Below, in pieces: positions 24,111-36,555 of a stretch of DNA of 64,000 nt; positions within the stretch are counted from its first letter, which is position 1, and each line of letters starts with the position of its first letter. The notes below the pieces were generated by a model, which was given only the letters and a program-made list of their open reading frames with translations, was not told the origin of the DNA and searched no databases. The position numbers and the translations under genes were made by a program. Source of the DNA: Tragulus kanchil (Eukaryota > Chordata > Mammalia > Artiodactyla > Tragulidae); assembly GCA_022376925.1 (NCBI GenBank), contig JAIOJX010000032.1, positions 105,144,794-105,208,793 of the forward strand, in the 5' to 3' direction.

Positions 24111-24437
24111 ATAAAATGTACCTTCAATATCTATTTCCTCCTTAAACTACAGCTTTTACCTCTATCTTCTTCAATCAAGGCTACAACTCCAAATGCGAAC
24201 TACTGTCTGTGACATGTTGAATTCCGTACAAATGAATAGGAAGAAAGACACCATGCTATGAAGGCTGGACATTGCCTCTAAGGAATGAAAAATAGCTTAG
24301 TCTCTAGTGACGCAGAGATGATTAATTTTTGGAGAATCACCCTCACAGTGTAAGGAGTAGAACCACCAACAATTTTGCCCCCTAATTGTAAGAAAGGAAG
24401 AGGAACAGATGGATTCTGAGAAAAGCAGGTATGTGCA

Positions 24438-24700
24438 TCAGTTCAGTTCAGTTGTTCAGTCGTATCCAACTCTTTGTGACCCCATGGACTGCGGCACACC
24501 ATGTTTCCCTGTCCTCCACTATTTCCTGGAGCTTGTTCCGACTCACGTCCGTTGACTGAGTGATGCTGTCTAACCATTTTGTCCTCTGTTGTCCCCTTAT
24601 CATTCTGCCTTCTATTTTCTCCCAGCATCAGGGTCTTTTCCAATGAGTCGTCTCTTCGTATCAGGTAGCCAAAGTATTAGTGTTCAAGAAAATTACAGTT
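24438..24700 (-). mobile_element. BovB LINE 3' end (copy at 25532-25794)
   Basis: Antisense BovB: CAGTTCAGTTCAGTTGTTCA start, GACCCCATGGACTGCGGCA, and CAGCATCAGGGTCTTTTCCA. A minus-strand frame still resembles the end of the BovB reverse-transcriptase protein (motif SPWGHKELDTTEQLN). Heavily truncated and inactive. Confidence 0.82.
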
Positions 24701-24807
24701 AGCCAGAGACATTCAGCTATTGGTGACTTAAAAATTCCCTTTTATTTACAATCCTTAATTTCTCTTTTATAATATATTGAATATGATTAGAGATTTGCAA
24801 AGGAGGG

Positions 24808-25025
24808 CTTCCCTGATGGCTCAGTGGTAAAGAATCCTCCTGCCAATGCAGGAGATGCAGGTTCGATCCCAGGATCAGGAAGATCCCGTGGAGAAGTAAA
24901 TGGCAATCCATTCCAGTATTCTTGCCTGGGCAATCCCATGGACAGAGGGCTACAATCCAAGGGGTTGAGAAAGAGTCAGACATGTCTTAGTGACTAAACA
25001 ACAATAACAGCAACAAAAAAAAAAG
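24808..25025 (+). mobile_element. Bov-tA SINE (copy at 25902-26119)
   Basis: GCTTCCCTGATGGCTCAGTG head, tRNA-like B box near GGTTCGATCCCAGG, Bov-A body and an AACAGCAACAAAAA tail. Confidence 0.88.
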
Positions 25026-26153
25026 CCTCACGGGGACCAGATGTGAAAGTCAAGGGGGATTCCCCTTTAGCCTGGTTCGATCCCTGGCCTGGGAAGATCC
25101 CACGTGCACGGAGGCTGGACCACTGAGTTACATACCTTGAAAGGGTGAATATCATGATATGTGAATTGTAATTCCATAAAGCTGTTATAAAATATCACAA
25201 GACTATAAAATGTACCTTCAATATCTATTTCCTCCTTAAACTACAGCTTTTACCTCTATCTTCTTCAATCAAGGCTACAACTCCAAATGCGAACTACTGT
25301 CTGTGACATGTTGAATTCCGTACAAATGAATAGGAAGAAAGACACCATGCTATGAAGGCTGGACATTGCCTCTAAGGAATGAAAAATAGCTTAGTCTCTA
25401 GTGACGCAGAGATGATTAATTTTTGGAGAATCACCCTCACAGTGTAAGGAGTAGAACCACCAACAATTTTGCCCCCTAATTGTAAGAAAGGAAGAGGAAC
25501 AGATGGATTCTGAGAAAAGCAGGTATGTGCATCAGTTCAGTTCAGTTGTTCAGTCGTATCCAACTCTTTGTGACCCCATGGACTGCGGCACACCATGTTT
25601 CCCTGTCCTCCACTATTTCCTGGAGCTTGTTCCGACTCACGTCCGTTGACTGAGTGATGCTGTCTAACCATTTTGTCCTCTGTTGTCCCCTTATCATTCT
25701 GCCTTCTATTTTCTCCCAGCATCAGGGTCTTTTCCAATGAGTCGTCTCTTCGTATCAGGTAGCCAAAGTATTAGTGTTCAAGAAAATTACAGTTAGCCAG
25801 AGACATTCAGCTATTGGTGACTTAAAAATTCCCTTTTATTTACAATCCTTAATTTCTCTTTTATAATATATTGAATATGATTAGAGATTTGCAAAGGAGG
25901 GCTTCCCTGATGGCTCAGTGGTAAAGAATCCTCCTGCCAATGCAGGAGATGCAGGTTCGATCCCAGGATCAGGAAGATCCCGTGGAGAAGTAAATGGCAA
26001 TCCATTCCAGTATTCTTGCCTGGGCAATCCCATGGACAGAGGGCTACAATCCAAGGGGTTGAGAAAGAGTCAGACATGTCTTAGTGACTAAACAACAATA
26101 ACAGCAACAAAAAAAAAAGCCTCACGGGGACCAGATGTGAAAATCAATGCTTG

Positions 26154-26470
26154 GGCTTCCCTGGTGGTCCAGTGGGTAAGGACACCACCTTGCAGTGCAA
26201 GGGGCGCTGGTTCGATCCCTGGCCTGGGAAGATCCCACGTGCCACGGAGCGGCTGGACCCATGTGTCCAATTACCACGCCAGAGCTCTGGAGTGCATGCG
26301 CCCAGAGCTGGTGCTCTGTGACAACAGATGCCACCACAATGGCAGGCCCACATGGGCCAAAGAACAAAGATGAATGAAACTAGACAAATGAAAGACCAGT
26401 GGAAGTGGCCTGCCCACCCCCCTCCCTCCCCACCCCTGCCTAAATAAATAAATATTTAAAAAAAAAAAAA
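26154..26470 (+). mobile_element. CHR-type SINE, full length, 15-bp target-site duplication
   Basis: GGCTTCCCTGGTGGTCCAGTG head, B box GGTTCGATCCCTGG, long body and A-rich tail. Flanked by GAAAATCAATGCTTG at 26139-26153 and 26471-26485. A deleted version sits at 25053-25121. Confidence 0.9.
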
Positions 26471-26485
26471 GAAAATCAATGCTTG

Positions 26486-27329
26486 TTGAATAGCTATAGA
26501 AGGCATAGCTCTTTAGGATGCATGAATACAAGCCCTAGACACAAACGAATATGGATATGACTGTGTGTGTGTGTGTGTTTAATCCTCAGTGTTAGGTTGA
26601 AATCTTGTCATTTGCTTCTATTAAAGACTGAAGGGAAAATATGCTTTACCCTAAGATCATTTATTTAGTATGTGATGTAATCTCTATTAGCTCGATACTT
26701 TCACATTATTTTATTGTATTTTTAGTTTGTGCTCTAGCATGTTATTTCAAAAATTGGTGATTTCATGTCTAAACTATATGCAGTCCTGTGACTTACCACA
26801 ATGCTCAAAAATGGTAGGCTATTTCTAAGGAAATGGTATTTCTAAATTATTATGTTTTTAAAATATGTATATCCATATGTCTGTCTTTCCTGCCCTAAAG
26901 AAATACAATGTTTTCAGAAAATACTGATAAAATTTAGTATTCTGAAAGAGATTCTGTGAGTTGAAAGAACTCTGCCCCTTTGCAAGACTGGTAATTCACA
27001 CATACGTAATTGTTAGTCTTCAGATGTGAATCCTGAGCTGCTGACAGGGTGATTGTCCATTTTTAAGAGGATGGATAGAAACCTGGCAAAGAACCGCGGT
27101 CCTTTCATCTCCAATAATGCTTGAATTCTGACTGCAGTTACAGCTTACTCTCAGACAGGAGGATTTGTTGGTGTAATCATTGTCTCATACCTTAATGCCT
27201 CCCCTGACCCTTACCGAGAATATGAAGACTTTTGCTTGTGCTAAATCGGTATCATTCATCTTATTTATCAGTGTGGTGTTCAGAAACTTTTGCTTTTTCA
27301 GGTCATTACCTGTGTCTGATAAATGCTGT
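26486..27329. other. AT-rich noncoding with a TG microsatellite
   Basis: A TG repeat of about nine units lies at 26562-26578. No gene seen. Confidence 0.5.
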
Positions 27330-27440
27330 TACCAATGTTTATAACCACCATTTAGTGCACCAAGCATTGTGCTAAGTCCTTTACATACAGTGTATCATTC
27401 ATTTAGAATCACTAGAATCCTTATTTCTATAAATTAAGAA
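27330..27440 (-). mobile_element. MIR fragment
   Basis: Antisense MIR 3' part: CACCAAGCATTGTGCTAAGT and CCTTTACATACAGTGTATCA. Confidence 0.5.
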
Positions 27441-27549
27441 TTTTTTTTTTGACTGCAAGTAACACAAAATCTACTGCACAGCTGGTTAAATCATTAAGAC
27501 ACTGATTTTTAACAAGAAATCTGAAGACAAGTGGACCAAGGTTGGCTCA

Positions 27550-29820
27550 GCAGATCAGAGCTGTGCCCAGGGACTTGGGCTGTTCTGATCCTTCTCCTCT
27601 GCTGTCTGTAGTGGGTCTAGATGTTTCTCCTTGTGTTCACGAGAGGGCTGCCACAGCACCAAACATTACACCTCAGCAACAGCATCCAGATCAGGAAGTA
27701 AGGTGAGCCAAAGCAGATGGGCTTTCTCTTCATGTGTCTCTCTTATCAGAGAGGAAAATCTTCATCAGAAGCTTCTGGCTGATTGCCCCTTTGGCCTTAT
27801 AGGCCAGAATTGGGTGAGATGCTTTCCTGTAGACCCTATAAACCAATCACTGATAAGATCAGAGGGCTTAGATCGGTGCAATACATCTTCAGAGTTAGGT
27901 ACATGGGAACCTGAACAAAGCCAAGATTTTCTGTTGTCGTTGTTAGCAAGAAGCACGAGGTAAATGGCTATTGGTAGGCAACCAGGGTCTGCCCTTATAT
28001 TGTTTTCTTTTTTTTTTAACAAATGAGGAAACTGAGACTTAGGGAGATTAAATAAGTAAGGTAAAATTATAGTGACAAAACCTGGATTTAAACCCTATTT
28101 GGCTGCCTCCAAAAGAGTTTGCCATTACATTACTTGCTTTAGCCTGAAACTTACTATGAGACAGAGCTACTATAGATCCTATCACAAGGGATGTATTACT
28201 GAAAGTGTCAGTAAAACTGCTCTCTAACAGTGACTAATCCCTAATGAAGTCTCAAAGCCAGGAATCTGGACAATGAAGGCCCATGGAAAACGAGATATGA
28301 TTAGATCTAAATTTGCTATCATGGCCTGGAAAAAAAGAAACCAGGTGATAAAAGCACACAGAAAAACATCTTAAAAGAAAGCAAATGTTTGTAAACCTCA
28401 TCGTCATTCTTTTCATTCTGCACTTTTTCTCCACTGATTTTTCAGAAATGGCCAATTTTCTTTCAAATGCTGCCTACTGGGAACGTGCAAAGGTCTCATC
28501 AGATGGACCCATTTCAAACAGCCACTACCAAGTTTTTTTCCTTAAGAAATACACAAGCATCTGATTTGATGCTGATAAATTCTCTGTAAGTAGCATTATA
28601 ATTAAGCACACACAAAACCATTCTCTGTTTCCAAGAATACAGCTGGGCTGGCTCTGAATTGGTGACAGCTCCGTGGGAACCACCGACCTTTGCAGATCAG
28701 AGCTGTGCCCAGGGACTTGGGCTGTTCTGATCCTTCTCCTCTGCTGTCTGTAGTGGGTCTAGATGTTTCTCCTTGTGTTCACGAGAGGGCTGCCACAGCA
28801 CCAAACATTACACCTCAGCAACAGCATCCAGATCAGGAAGTAAGGTGAGCCAAAGCAGATGGGCTTTCTCTTCATGTGTCTCTCTTATCAGAGAGGAAAA
28901 TCTTCATCAGAAGCTTCTGGCTGATTGCCCCTTTGGCCTTATAGGCCAGAATTGGGTGAGATGCTTTCCTGTAGACCCTATAAACCAATCACTGATAAGA
29001 TCAGAGGGCTTAGATCGGTGCAATACATCTTCAGAGTTAGGTACATGGGAACCTGAACAAAGCCAAGATTTTCTGTTGTCGTTGTTAGCAAGAAGCACGA
29101 GGTAAATGGCTATTGGTAGGCAACCAGGGTCTGCCCTTATATTGTTTTCTTTTTTTTTTAACAAATGAGGAAACTGAGACTTAGGGAGATTAAATAAGTA
29201 AGGTAAAATTATAGTGACAAAACCTGGATTTAAACCCTATTTGGCTGCCTCCAAAAGAGTTTGCCATTACATTACTTGCTTTAGCCTGAAACTTACTATG
29301 AGACAGAGCTACTATAGATCCTATCACAAGGGATGTATTACTGAAAGTGTCAGTAAAACTGCTCTCTAACAGTGACTAATCCCTAATGAAGTCTCAAAGC
29401 CAGGAATCTGGACAATGAAGGCCCATGGAAAACGAGATATGATTAGATCTAAATTTGCTATCATGGCCTGGAAAAAAAGAAACCAGGTGATAAAAGCACA
29501 CAGAAAAACATCTTAAAAGAAAGCAAATGTTTGTAAACCTCATCGTCATTCTTTTCATTCTGCACTTTTTCTCCACTGATTTTTCAGAAATGGCCAATTT
29601 TCTTTCAAATGCTGCCTACTGGGAACGTGCAAAGGTCTCATCAGATGGACCCATTTCAAACAGCCACTACCAAGTTTTTTTTTCCTTAAGAAATACACAA
29701 GCATCTGATTTGATGCTGATAAATTCTCTGTAAGTAGCATTATAATTAAGCACACACAAAACCATTCTCTGTTTCCAAGAATACAGCTGGGCTGGCTCTG
29801 AATTGGTGACAGCTCGTGGG
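27550..29820. repeat. Tandem duplication 11 (offset 1142)
   Basis: Copy A 27550-28679 and copy B 28692-29820. Copy A ends with a small error (AGCTCCGTGGGA against AGCTCGTGGGCA). A T run near 28530 is shorter than its counterpart near 29675. Confidence 0.92.
28018..28115 (-). mobile_element. MIR fragment (copy at 29160-29257)
   Basis: AAATGAGGAAACTGAGACTT and GGATTTAAACCCTA are antisense MIR core blocks. Confidence 0.55.
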
Positions 29821-30330
29821 CACCGAGTGGGAGGCTTCCATTGCATCTCAACTACCATGTACCTTCTTTGTGTCGCAACCAGTCTGCCTCTCCCCCACAC
29901 ATCCTCTGAATCACAGGCCATTGCCCATTCACCCCATGTCAGTCACTGCGTCTGTTTATCAGGCACCTTCACCGAGCCTTCGGACTGGCGGTCCTGCTCT
30001 CCAGGCTCTAGTCAGAAACAATGACAGGAAACCAAAGTGGTCCATACACCTTTTTCAGCATGAGTCCCCACCAGCCCAGCCTGCTGGACTCGGCCCTTGA
30101 AAATGGAATGATAATGGTCTGCAGCAAAAAGGGGAGAGAGGCAGGGGACAGCAGGGGTGGCAGGGAAGGGCTGAGTAGTCAGTCCAAGCCTGGCTTCACC
30201 ACTGGCTTTTCATGGCTATGACAAGGCACCTTATCTTCCCAAGCCACAGTCGTCACCTATGGAAAACGAGGCACCACAGCACCTATCTTGAAGACTGACT
30301 GTGAGATTTACCAATAATTCATTTAAAACT

Positions 30331-30425
30331 GGAGAAGGAAATGGCAACCCATTCCAGTATTCTTGCCTGGAAAATTCCATGGATAAAGAAGCCTGGTGAA
30401 CTACAGTCCATGAAGTCTCAAATAC
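30331..30425 (+). mobile_element. Bov-A fragment (copy at 31429-31523)
   Basis: GGAGAAGGAAATGGCAACCC to ACTACAGTCCATGAAGTC, Bov-A body without the tRNA-like head. A G-rich run separates it from the next SINE. Confidence 0.75.
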
Positions 30426-30449
30426 ATGTGTGTGGGGGGGTGGGGGTGG

Positions 30450-30652
30450 GCGTGCTTTCCCGATGGCGCAGTGGTGAGGAATCTGCAATGCAGGAGATCT
30501 GGGTTCCATCCCTGGGTTGGAAGATCCCCTGGAGGAGGGCATGGCAACCCACTCCAGTATTCTTGCCTGGAGAATTCCATGGACAGAGGAGCCTGACGGA
30601 CTGCAGTCCATGGGGTCACACGACTAAAGTGACTAAGCAGCAGCACCATTTA
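30450..30652 (+). mobile_element. Bov-tA SINE (copy at 31548-31750)
   Basis: CTTTCCCGATGGCGCAGTGG head, ATCCCTGGGTTGGAAGATCC and GGGGTCACACGACTAAAGTG. Repeated by duplication 12. Confidence 0.87.
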
Positions 30653-31750
30653 AAACACCTGGTGCAAAACAAAAGCTCAGTATATTATAGCATTTATTAT
30701 TACCCGCCCCTTATTGAATTGAAGGCTGTTAGGAAGAGTTTAGCTTATACCCATTTCAAACAGCCACTACCAAGTTTTTTTCCTTAAGAAAGACACAAGC
30801 ATCTGATTTGATGCTGATAAATTCTCTGTAAGTAGCATTATAATTAAGCACACACAAAACCATTCTCTGTTTCCAAGAATACAGCTGGGCTGGCTCTGAA
30901 TTGGTGACAGCTCGTGGGCACCGAGTGGGAGGCTTCCATTGCATCTCAACTACCATGTACCTTCTTTGTGTCGCAACCAGTCTGCCTCTCCCCCACACAT
31001 CCTCTGAATCACAGGCCATTGCCCATTCACCCCATGTCAGTCACTGCGTCTGTTTATCAGGCACCTTCACCGAGCCTTCGGACTGGCGGTCCTGCTCTCC
31101 AGGCTCTAGTCAGAAACAATGACAGGAAACCAAAGTGGTCCATACACCTTTTTCAGCATGAGTCCCCACCAGCCCAGCCTGCTGGACTCGGCCCTTGAAA
31201 ATGGAATGATAATGGTCTGCAGCAAAAAGGGGAGAGAGGCAGGGGACAGCAGGGGTGGCAGGGAAGGGCTGAGTAGTCAGTCCAAGCCTGGCTTCACCAC
31301 TGGCTTTTCATGGCTATGACAAGGCACCTTATCTTCCCAAGCCACAGTCGTCACCTATGGAAAACGAGGCACCACAGCACCTATCTTGAAGACTGACTGT
31401 GAGATTTACCAATAATTCATTTAAAACTGGAGAAGGAAATGGCAACCCATTCCAGTATTCTTGCCTGGAAAATTCCATGGATAAAGAAGCCTGGTGAACT
31501 ACAGTCCATGAAGTCTCAAATACATGTGTGTGGGGGGGTGGGGGTGGGCGTGCTTTCCCGATGGCGCAGTGGTGAGGAATCTGCAATGCAGGAGATCTGG
31601 GTTCCATCCCTGGGTTGGAAGATCCCCTGGAGGAGGGCATGGCAACCCACTCCAGTATTCTTGCCTGGAGAATTCCATGGACAGAGGAGCCTGACGGACT
31701 GCAGTCCATGGGGTCACACGACTAAAGTGACTAAGCAGCAGCACCATTTA

Positions 31751-32910
31751 AAACACCTGGTGCAAAACAAAAGCTCAGTATATTATAGCATTTATTATTA
31801 CCAGCCCCTTATTGAATTGAAGGCTGTTAGGAAAGATTTAGCCTGTGTTGTGTTGTGTTGTATTGTTGTTATGGTAGTTCTTGGTTATATACAGGATTTA
31901 TTTGCTTTAATTTTTTAATGCATCATTAAGGACATAACCCTTTGTGGGAAATGCGGCATAGGAAGCATAGGAAGATGAAAAGCAAGTAGCCTGGGGGTGT
32001 TGTGTGTATAAAAGCCAACGGTGGCAACCCCTTCTCTCTCTGGCTCCTAGGCAGTTTCTTTTACAAGTGTGTTTTTGGTATGCAAATCAGTCTATGCAGA
32101 TTTCTGTGTGCAAAATACAACATAGAAAAATGGCCTTCTTGCCAAGGAAGATAGGAGACACTGGCTGTCGTCAAATGAATTAGCTGCAAATTTTAGATTT
32201 CATTTCCTACTGCTCTTTCTAACAATGTATGGGGTGAGCATATTTTTGGCACATTAAACTGAACTATTTTGGCTTCAGATTGTGCGTTCTCATGATAAAA
32301 GTGTGCTTATTGAAGCCTGTAACTACTTTTTGAAGGCATAATAGGGTTTAGTGGTATTTAATTTAGCATTTCACCACAGTGTGCCACCTCCAGTTAGTAA
32401 GGACGCTTGTTCTAAAGTTGCAGATGGCTTCCGTCTGAGGTTAGGCTGCGAGTCTCCGTGTACCTCCTCCTCCTCTGTGAAGATCTGTGCTTATTAACAG
32501 ATTTCAGTTTATATTTTGGAAGATGTTTTCTCCCTAATTAATGTATGTCTTAGTAAGTGAAATGAATACATTTAACATTAAAATCATCATCATCTTTGGG
32601 TAAGCGTGGGAAGCCAACGTTTCATTCATATTTCACTTTAAGGCCATATTTTAGCATCCAGGCAGAATAATAATAAGTCTCTTTTATGGCGTTTCTCCCC
32701 ATTTTCAAAGACTTTTCCTTTGAGGTCCTCTTGTGAGCTAATGGAAGGAGGTGAGGCAAAGCCTTTGTCTGAGGTCATTTGTAACAGACACCCCAGGGCT
32801 GGGTGTTTTGGTTTTCCTGATGGCACTCAAGAAGAACAGTAACTGCAGACCAGTAGCCCCACCAGATTTCCCCTCTCTCCTCTTCTTTCCTTTCCCTACC
32901 TCCACTAACC
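31751..32910. other. Noncoding, no gene seen
   Basis: A short TTGTG/TTGTA repeat lies near 31845-31868. From 32212 on this is the doubled unit of duplication 13. Nothing coding was recognised. Confidence 0.5.
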
Positions 32911-33234
32911 TTTTTTTTTTTAAGATTTATTTATTTATTTATTTTGGGTGGGGGTCGGGTTAGGGAGGGAAGGGAGCGGTCGGGCCACTTCCATTGGTCC
33001 TTCATTTCTCCGTTTTCATCCGTCTTTGTTCTTTGGCTCCTGCGGGCCTCTCATTGCAGTGGCCTCCGCCGTCACAGAGTGCGAGCTCTGGGCGCATGCG
33101 CTCCAGAGCTCCGGCTGGCTGGACACATCAGTCCAGCCGCTCTGGGACGTGGGATCTTCCCAGGCCAGGGATCGAACCGGCGCCCTCTGCACTGCAAGGC
33201 GGTGTCCCTATCCACTGGACCACCAGGGGAAGCC
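32911..33234 (-). mobile_element. CHR-type SINE with 9-bp target-site duplication
   Basis: T-rich start, TCTTCCCAGGCCAGGGATCG, tRNA-like head to 33234. Flanked by CCACTAACC (32902-32910 and 33235-33243). It lacks a few bases against the second copy. Confidence 0.88.
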
Positions 33235-34099
33235 CCACTAACCATTTTTTGCTTGTTCTCAGTGTTTCATGCTTGCCAAATGAGATGTTCATTAATTTTA
33301 TAAAATCAAAGCTTAAATTAAAGACGTTGTTCAAAGTACCTCATCAGACCGAGAATGACAAGTGTAGCTTACACCTTATTCCATCACTTGTGAAAAAAGG
33401 TCTCTTTCTAACAATGTATGGGGTGAGCATATTTTTGGCACATTAAACTGAACTATTTTGGCTTCAGATTGTGCGTTCTCATGATAAAAGTGTGCTTATT
33501 GAAGCCTGTAACTACTTTTTGAAGGCATAATAGGGTTTAGTGGTATTTAATTTAGCATTTCACCACAGTGTGCCACCTCCAGTTAGTAAGGACGCTTGTT
33601 CTAAAGTTGCAGATGGCTTCCGTCTGAGGTTAGGCTGCGAGTCTCCGTGTACCTCCTCCTCCTCTGTGAAGATCTGTGCTTATTAACAGATTTCAGTTTA
33701 TATTTTGGAAGATGTTTTCTCCCTAATTAATGTATGTCTTAGTAAGTGAAATGAATACATTTAACATTAAAATCATCATCATCTTTGGGTAAGCGTGGGA
33801 AGCCAACGTTTCATTCATATTTCACTTTAAGGCCATATTTTAGCATCCAGGCAGAATAATAATAAGTCTCTTTTATGGCGTTTCTCCCCATTTTCAAAGA
33901 CTTTTCCTTTGAGGTCCTCTTGTGAGCTAATGGAAGGAGGTGAGGCAAAGCCTTTGTCTGAGGTCATTTGTAACAGACACCCCAGGGCTGGGTGTTTTGG
34001 TTTTCCTGATGGCACTCAAGAAGAACAGTAACTGCAGACCAGTAGCCCCACCAGATTTCCCCTCTCTCCTCTTCTTTCCTTTCCCTACCTCCACTAACC

Positions 34100-34429
34100 T
34101 TTTTTTTTTTAAGATTTATTTATTTATTTATTTTGGGTGGGGGTCGGGTTAGGGAGGGAAGGGAGCGGTCGGGCCACTTCCATTGGTCCTTCATTTCTCC
34201 GTTTTCATCCGTCTTTGTTCTTTGGCTCCTGCGGGCCTCTCATTGCAGTGGCCTCCGCCGTCACAGAGTGCGAGCTCTGGGCGCATGCGCTCCAGAGCTC
34301 CGGCTGGGCGATTGGACACATCAGTCCAGCCGCTCTGCGGCACGTGGGATCTTCCCAGGCCAGGGATCGAACCGGCGCCCTCTGCACTGCAAGGCGGTGT
34401 CCCTATCCACTGGACCACCAGGGGAAGCC
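34100..34429 (-). mobile_element. CHR-type SINE (second copy)
   Basis: Same insertion as 32911-33234, with CCACTAACC at 34091-34099 and 34430-34438. It has a fuller middle (CTGGGCGATTGGACACATC). Confidence 0.88.
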
Positions 34430-34629
34430 CCACTAACCATTTTTTGCTTGTTCTCAGTGTTTCATGCTTGCCAAATGAGATGTTCATTAATTTTATAAAA
34501 TCAAAGCTTAAATTAAAGACGTTGTTCAAAGTACCTCATCAGACCGAGAATGACAAGTGTAGCTTACACCTTATTCCATCACTTGTGGCTGGAAAAGAGG
34601 GAGGAGATAACTCCTCCACTCTCGCATTT

Positions 34630-34800
34630 GCTCATTCATACATTCGGGTATGCAGTCTTTCGTTCATTCATTCTTTCAATATCATGCTTGGAGTATGTCA
34701 GGCATTGCCCCAGGCACAGAAACACGGAGATGACAGTGGTCCCAACCACTGAGTTCATGGTTTGCCAGGGAAGACAGATGTGTAGACAAACTCCATTGAC
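34630..34800. mobile_element. Possible L2/MIR-like fragment
   Basis: GTCAGGCATTGCCCCAGGCA within a CATTCATT-rich context resembles an old LINE2 end. Weak. Confidence 0.35.
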
Positions 34801-35599
34801 ATCAATTCCCCTACAGAACTGCATACAAAATCTCAAGATGGCACAAACGCCATCCACCTTATAGTGGGGAAACATTGTTTGGAGGCAGGTACCTCTGAGC
34901 AAGGTTTTGAAGGATGACTAGGTATTCTCCAGGTGAGTGGGTGTGTGGAGAAGAGAGAGAGCCCGAGGTAGTGGGAATAGTAAGAGCGAAGCACAAAGGC
35001 CTAAACCAGAAAAGCATAGGGAAGTTTTCCATCAGAGAAATTTCTTCCACTTAAGAACAGAACAGAGAAGGGGAAAGCTATGGAAAAATATTCCCAACAT
35101 CTCCTGCACCTGTTTCCCCATTTTATTTCCACTCCACTACCCTCACAAGGTCGCCTTACAGTTTGTCCAAATTATTGCCATAGTCTGTAACTGGCCTGGT
35201 TGCCTTCAGCTTCCACCCCCAGTTACATAGAAGAATAGTTCAAAGGCCTTGCAGAATTCATCCCACCCACAACGGTTTCATTGGGCAGAACTTAACACCC
35301 AAGACCCTTACTCGAGAGCCTCTGAGACCTGTTACGCCACATGCTTCCTGGCCCCCGGCATTGACTGTTCCCACACCACTGCCCACACCTCACGCTGCCC
35401 CTCAGGTCACAGGCTCAAGCCTTCCCTGCCTGCTTCCACCCACCCTTCCTTTCTTCACCCATGTCAGTCCCACTGACCAGACTGTCCACCCCTCACTGAC
35501 CTTCACATCAGTCCTTCCGAGGTTAGCTCAGAAACCCTTGGTCTGGGTGGGACTGGCTGCATCCTCTCTCGGCCAGTATCAGGTCAGAGGTTAAACAGG
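34801..35599. other. Unique noncoding, no gene seen
   Basis: Single-copy sequence, pyrimidine-rich from about 35340 to 35520. Short frames there reflect CC/CT-rich composition and show no recognisable domain. Confidence 0.45.
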
Positions 35600-35775
35600 T
35601 TTTGGAGCTCCAAGATGTGGGTTCCAACCCTGGCTCCGGCTTTAGCCAGGTTTTTGAGATTCAGTTTCCCCAGATGTAAAAGATGACAGTTTACTTTGCA
35701 CAGTTGCTTCAGGATTAACAGACCATGTCAGTTCTCAAACATTAGAGCTTTCATTATTGTTATCATTTAACCTCT
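35600..35775 (+). mobile_element. MIR fragment
   Basis: GGGTTCCAACCCTGGCTCCG and GATTCAGTTTCCCCAGATGT follow the MIR core order. Confidence 0.55.
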
Positions 35776-35920
35776 CTGCAAGATTCAAACAACTGTAACT
35801 GCCTTTCTAATTTGCCATGAGAATCATCTAAACTGATGAGTATGAAATTTCTGAAATTCAGAAACTGGAAAGCCCTTAGACAAAGAGAATTACTATTTTA
35901 TCTCCTATTTGTAAAATTTT

Positions 35921-36194
35921 TTAAAAAAATTAAAAATTTTTGGCCTCTTTTACTGGTTTTTTGTTTATTTATTTTCATCCATCTTTATTCTTTGGCCTGT
36001 GTGTGCCTCCCACTGAAGTGGCCTCTCCTGTACAGAGCAGCAGCTCTGGGTGCATGCTCTCCAGAGCGCTGACTCGTAACTGGACACACTTCCAGCTGCT
36101 CTGCAGCACGTGGGATCTTCCCAGGCCAGGGACCGAACCGGCGCCCCTTGCACTGCAAGGTGGACTCTTTACCCACTGGACTACCAGGGATGCC
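35921..36194 (-). mobile_element. CHR-type SINE with ~16-bp target-site duplication
   Basis: Antisense CHR SINE with TCTTCCCAGGCCAGGGACCG. Flanked by CCTATTTGTAAAATTTT (35904-35920) and CCTATTTGTAAATTTT (36195-36210). Confidence 0.87.
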
Positions 36195-36555
36195 CCTATT
36201 TGTAAATTTTTATCTACTATATGTATTTCTGTTTATGGACTCATTCATTTGTTTTCATTCATTCAACCATTTACTCACTTCCTAATCTTAGGACCTTGTA
36301 AGCTCACAATGGAGGATAAAAAATGAATTTGAAGTGCTCCCAGAGAGCACAGGCCTTAGGAGAGAATCAGGCAGGAAGTCACATCTAAAACCAAGTAGGA
36401 AACTCCAGACCCATATGAATATGGAACCTGGGAAGGCTGAGAGCTTAGGGATGATCCGAAAGAGCATGCCATGCTTGAATGTGGATAGATGAGATGAGGT
36501 AATGAAGGGAATGGCAGGCTGAGGGAACTGGCTCAACCTGGACCAGGAGCACAAG

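Larger units (their letters stand above)
24026..26262. repeat. Tandem duplication 10 (offset 1094-1095)
   Basis: Copy A 24026-25121 and copy B 25122-26262. The end of copy A (25053-25121) is an internally deleted version of the CHR SINE start at 26139-26262. Confidence 0.92.
29649..31845. repeat. Tandem duplication 12 (offset 1098-1100), chained to duplication 11
   Basis: Copy A 29649-30748 and copy B 30749-31845. T-run length differs at the left edge. The ~28507-28679 segment appears three times. Confidence 0.92.
32212..34587. repeat. Tandem duplication 13 (offset 1189-1195)
   Basis: Copy A 32212-33392 and copy B 33401-34587. Differences are small indels inside the CHR SINE near 33113-33150 versus 34302-34342. 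Confidence 0.92.

Noticed and set aside
30231..30787. 126-148 codon frames on both strands
   Set aside because: They translate Bov-tA/Bov-A sequence (the familiar THSSILAWKIPW / GSSVHGILQARILEW products of these SINEs).
32944..34752. 119-189 codon frames (for example 34183-34752)
   Set aside because: Mostly antisense CHR SINE sequence, doubled by duplication 13. Not genes.
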